Source of the DNA: Clostridiales bacterium UBA1763
GTDB lineage: Bacteria > Bacillota > Clostridia > Oscillospirales > Oscillospiraceae
DNA: 14,246 bases
Assembly: GCA_002314685.1 (NCBI GenBank)
Contig: DCHB01000007.1
Span: forward strand, 2,672 to 16,917
Direction of reading: 5' to 3'
Position numbers and translations under genes: made by a program. Position 1 is the first letter of the stretch, and the number at the start of each line of letters is the position of its first letter. This document shows positions 13,350 to 14,246 of the stretch, piece by piece. Under the pieces are notes generated by a model. The model worked only from the letters and a program-made list of their open reading frames with translations. It ran no database searches and was not told where the DNA came from.

Positions 13350-14042
13350 GTGATAAACGAAGGAAAAGAAGCAATAATCAAAACAAGGCGCGGGCTGTTC
13401 GAGCGCATTGCAATTAAGACGCATTTTGTGCAGATTGGCTCGGATTACATTGAGCTTGTGAAGCAATACGTTTTACCTCACTATGAATCGGGTGACATAC
13501 TGTCTATCGGAGAAAAGATAATTTCTCTGTGTCAGAGGCGGGTTGTTTATAAAAAGGATATGCGCATAAGCCGCCTTGCAAGTTTTCTCTCCCGATTTGC
13601 CTCGCACTCCGATGCAGGCATCGGAGTGGACAGCGTGTGGAAAATGCAGTTTGCTATTGATTACTGCGGTAGACTCAAAATTCTTTTTGCGGCAGTTTGT
13701 GCGGGCGTTGGCAAGCTATTTGGCAAAAAGGGAATTTTCTACGACATAGCAGGCATAGAAGTACGCGGGCTTGACGGCTTTTATGACCGCGTTTTTGCCG
13801 AATACGGTCAGTACGGCATTATGCTTCCCGAAAACCCTAACGCCGTTTGTTACGAAATATTCACGGCCCTCGGCGTGCGCTGTATGATAGTCGATGCGAA
13901 CGACTATACAGTGGATATTCTCGGCAAATCCCCCTGCCTTGACTACACCGACACCGAACTTGCCGAGATTATTGCCGACAATCCCGCGGGGCAGTCTGAC
14001 CAGCTGACGCCTTTTATCATCATACGAAAGCAGACAGACTGA
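13350..14042 (+). CDS. Coenzyme F420-0:L-glutamate ligase-like (CofE-like) protein, function unknown
   Basis: The 230-residue protein resembles the CofE/F420-0 ligase fold: IKTHFVQIGSDYIELVKQYVLP (22-43), GDILSIGEKIISLCQRRVVYK (48-68), ASHSDAGIGVDSVWKMQFAI (84-103), AAVCAGVGKLFGKKGIFY (114-131), then GIMLPENP (156-163), MIVDANDY (179-186) and DNPAGQSDQLTPFIIIR (210-226). Such proteins occur in many clostridia that do not make F420, so the true substrate is unknown. The start at GTG 13350 is preferred because AGAAAGGTG lies about 9 bases upstream; the GTG at 13338 lies inside that site. It stands alone between two terminated units. A direct repeat upstream may mediate regulation. Confidence 0.78.
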   Translation: MINEGKEAIIKTRRGLFERIAIKTHFVQIGSDYIELVKQYVLPHYESGDILSIGEKIISLCQRRVVYKKDMRISRLASFLSRFASHSDAGIGVDSVWKMQFAIDYCGRLKILFAAVCAGVGKLFGKKGIFYDIAGIEVRGLDGFYDRVFAEYGQYGIMLPENPNAVCYEIFTALGVRCMIVDANDYTVDILGKSPCLDYTDTELAEIIADNPAGQSDQLTPFIIIRKQTD

Positions 14043-14051
14043 AATTTTTTC

Positions 14052-14079
14052 TTGAAAAAATGCCGTCAGAGTGCATAAT
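14052..14079 (+). promoter_or_regulatory. Promoter of the GuaA-like mini-gene (TTGAAA, 16, CATAAT)
   Basis: TTGAAA (14052-14057), a 16-base spacer and CATAAT (14074-14079). An overlapping TAATAT (14076-14081) at 18-base spacing is an alternative -10. The predicted leader is short, about 20 bases, and ends in AGGAGG (14096-14101). Confidence 0.6.
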
Positions 14080-14106
14080 ATGCCTATTCCCTTTTAGGAG
14101 GCAGAT

Positions 14107-14199
14107 ATGGACAAATTTCTCGTATTGTATTTCGGCGGGCAGTATAATCAGCTAAACGCTCGCAACCTTCGAGTAGGAATAGTCTTCGTACAAGTATAA
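14107..14199 (+). CDS. 30-residue ORF resembling the N-terminus of GMP synthase (GuaA fragment or leader peptide)
   Basis: A 30-codon ORF with a strong RBS, AGGAGG 5 bases before the ATG. Its product contains LVLYFGGQYNQLNAR (5-19). Clostridial GuaA proteins begin almost identically, with a VLDFGGQYNQLIARR segment followed by a VR...VYCEV stretch. Here D is replaced by Y8, I by N17 and R by N20, and the tail VGIVFVQV only loosely follows the original. A TAA then comes directly before a terminator. The peptide lacks the glutaminase cysteine and everything downstream, so it cannot be an amidotransferase. It is either a decayed 5' fragment of a guaA copy or a retained small gene or leader. The intact frame, promoter, RBS and terminator favour real transcription. 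Confidence 0.55.
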   Translation: MDKFLVLYFGGQYNQLNARNLRVGIVFVQV

Positions 14200-14227
14200 A
14201 AACGCTCTGCAAAGCAGAGCGTTTTTT
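14199..14227 (+). terminator. Terminator after the GuaA-like mini-ORF
   Basis: ACGCTCTGC (14202-14210), loop AAA and GCAGAGCGT (14214-14222), extended by flanking A and T runs and followed by six T. The stem begins at the TAA stop of the small ORF. Confidence 0.9.
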
Positions 14228-14246
14228 GTACGTTAGTCAATGATGT

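Overview
The window reads as chromosomal DNA from a gut-type clostridium (Bacillota, Clostridia, probably Oscillospiraceae/Ruminococcaceae). The grounds are the protein style of the ribosomal, Rex, TrmB and ECF-transporter genes, strong GGAGG ribosome-binding sites, GTG and TTG starts, and TTGACA-17-TATAAT promoters. Base composition is moderately GC-rich in genes, with AT-rich gaps. Genes are densely packed. I see no rRNA, tRNA, CRISPR array, insertion sequence or phage gene, and no gene-free stretch over 300 bases.

Layout, left to right. (1) 1-918, minus strand: the rplM-rpsI (L13-S9) ribosomal operon with a near-consensus promoter and a short leader containing a hairpin; rpsI runs off the left edge. 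(2) 1020-1757, plus: a TtcA/TilS-family PP-loop tRNA-thiolation enzyme, ending in a bidirectional terminator shared with mnmE. (3) 1785-3990, minus: mnmE (tRNA modification GTPase) preceded by rex (NADH/NAD+ sensing repressor), whose promoter has a palindrome at the expected start of transcription. (4) 4020-7957, plus: a tightly coupled operon trmB - exonuclease III - tRNA-dihydrouridine synthase - ECF sigma factor - zinc-finger anti-sigma factor, in which every junction is a stop/start overlap. (5) 7968-9091, minus: an SseB-like protein with its own promoter and an ECF transporter S component. (6) 9103-10442, plus: an AHL-lactonase-like metallo-beta-lactamase with an altered metal motif, and a short DtxR-family metalloregulator driven by a perfect consensus promoter. 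(7) 10478-13257, plus: a cobalt/nickel ECF transporter, cbiM (fused to a PDGLE/CbiN-like tail) - cbiQ - cbiO, with an unusual C6G6 palindrome in its leader. (8) 13278-14042, plus: an orphan F420-0:glutamate ligase-like protein behind an 11-bp-period direct repeat. (9) 14052-14227, plus: a miniature transcription unit with promoter, strong RBS, a 30-codon ORF resembling the N-terminus of GMP synthase (GuaA), and an immediate terminator.

Themes: tRNA modification recurs (ttcA-like, mnmE, trmB, dus). Regulation is rich (Rex, ECF sigma/anti-sigma, DtxR-like). The right half centres on metal uptake: the DtxR-like regulator sits next to a Co/Ni transporter it may control. The strongest candidate for something undescribed is the GuaA-like mini-gene at the right end, followed by the palindromic leader of the cbiMQO operon. 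Function calls rest on motifs read by eye; no database search was possible.
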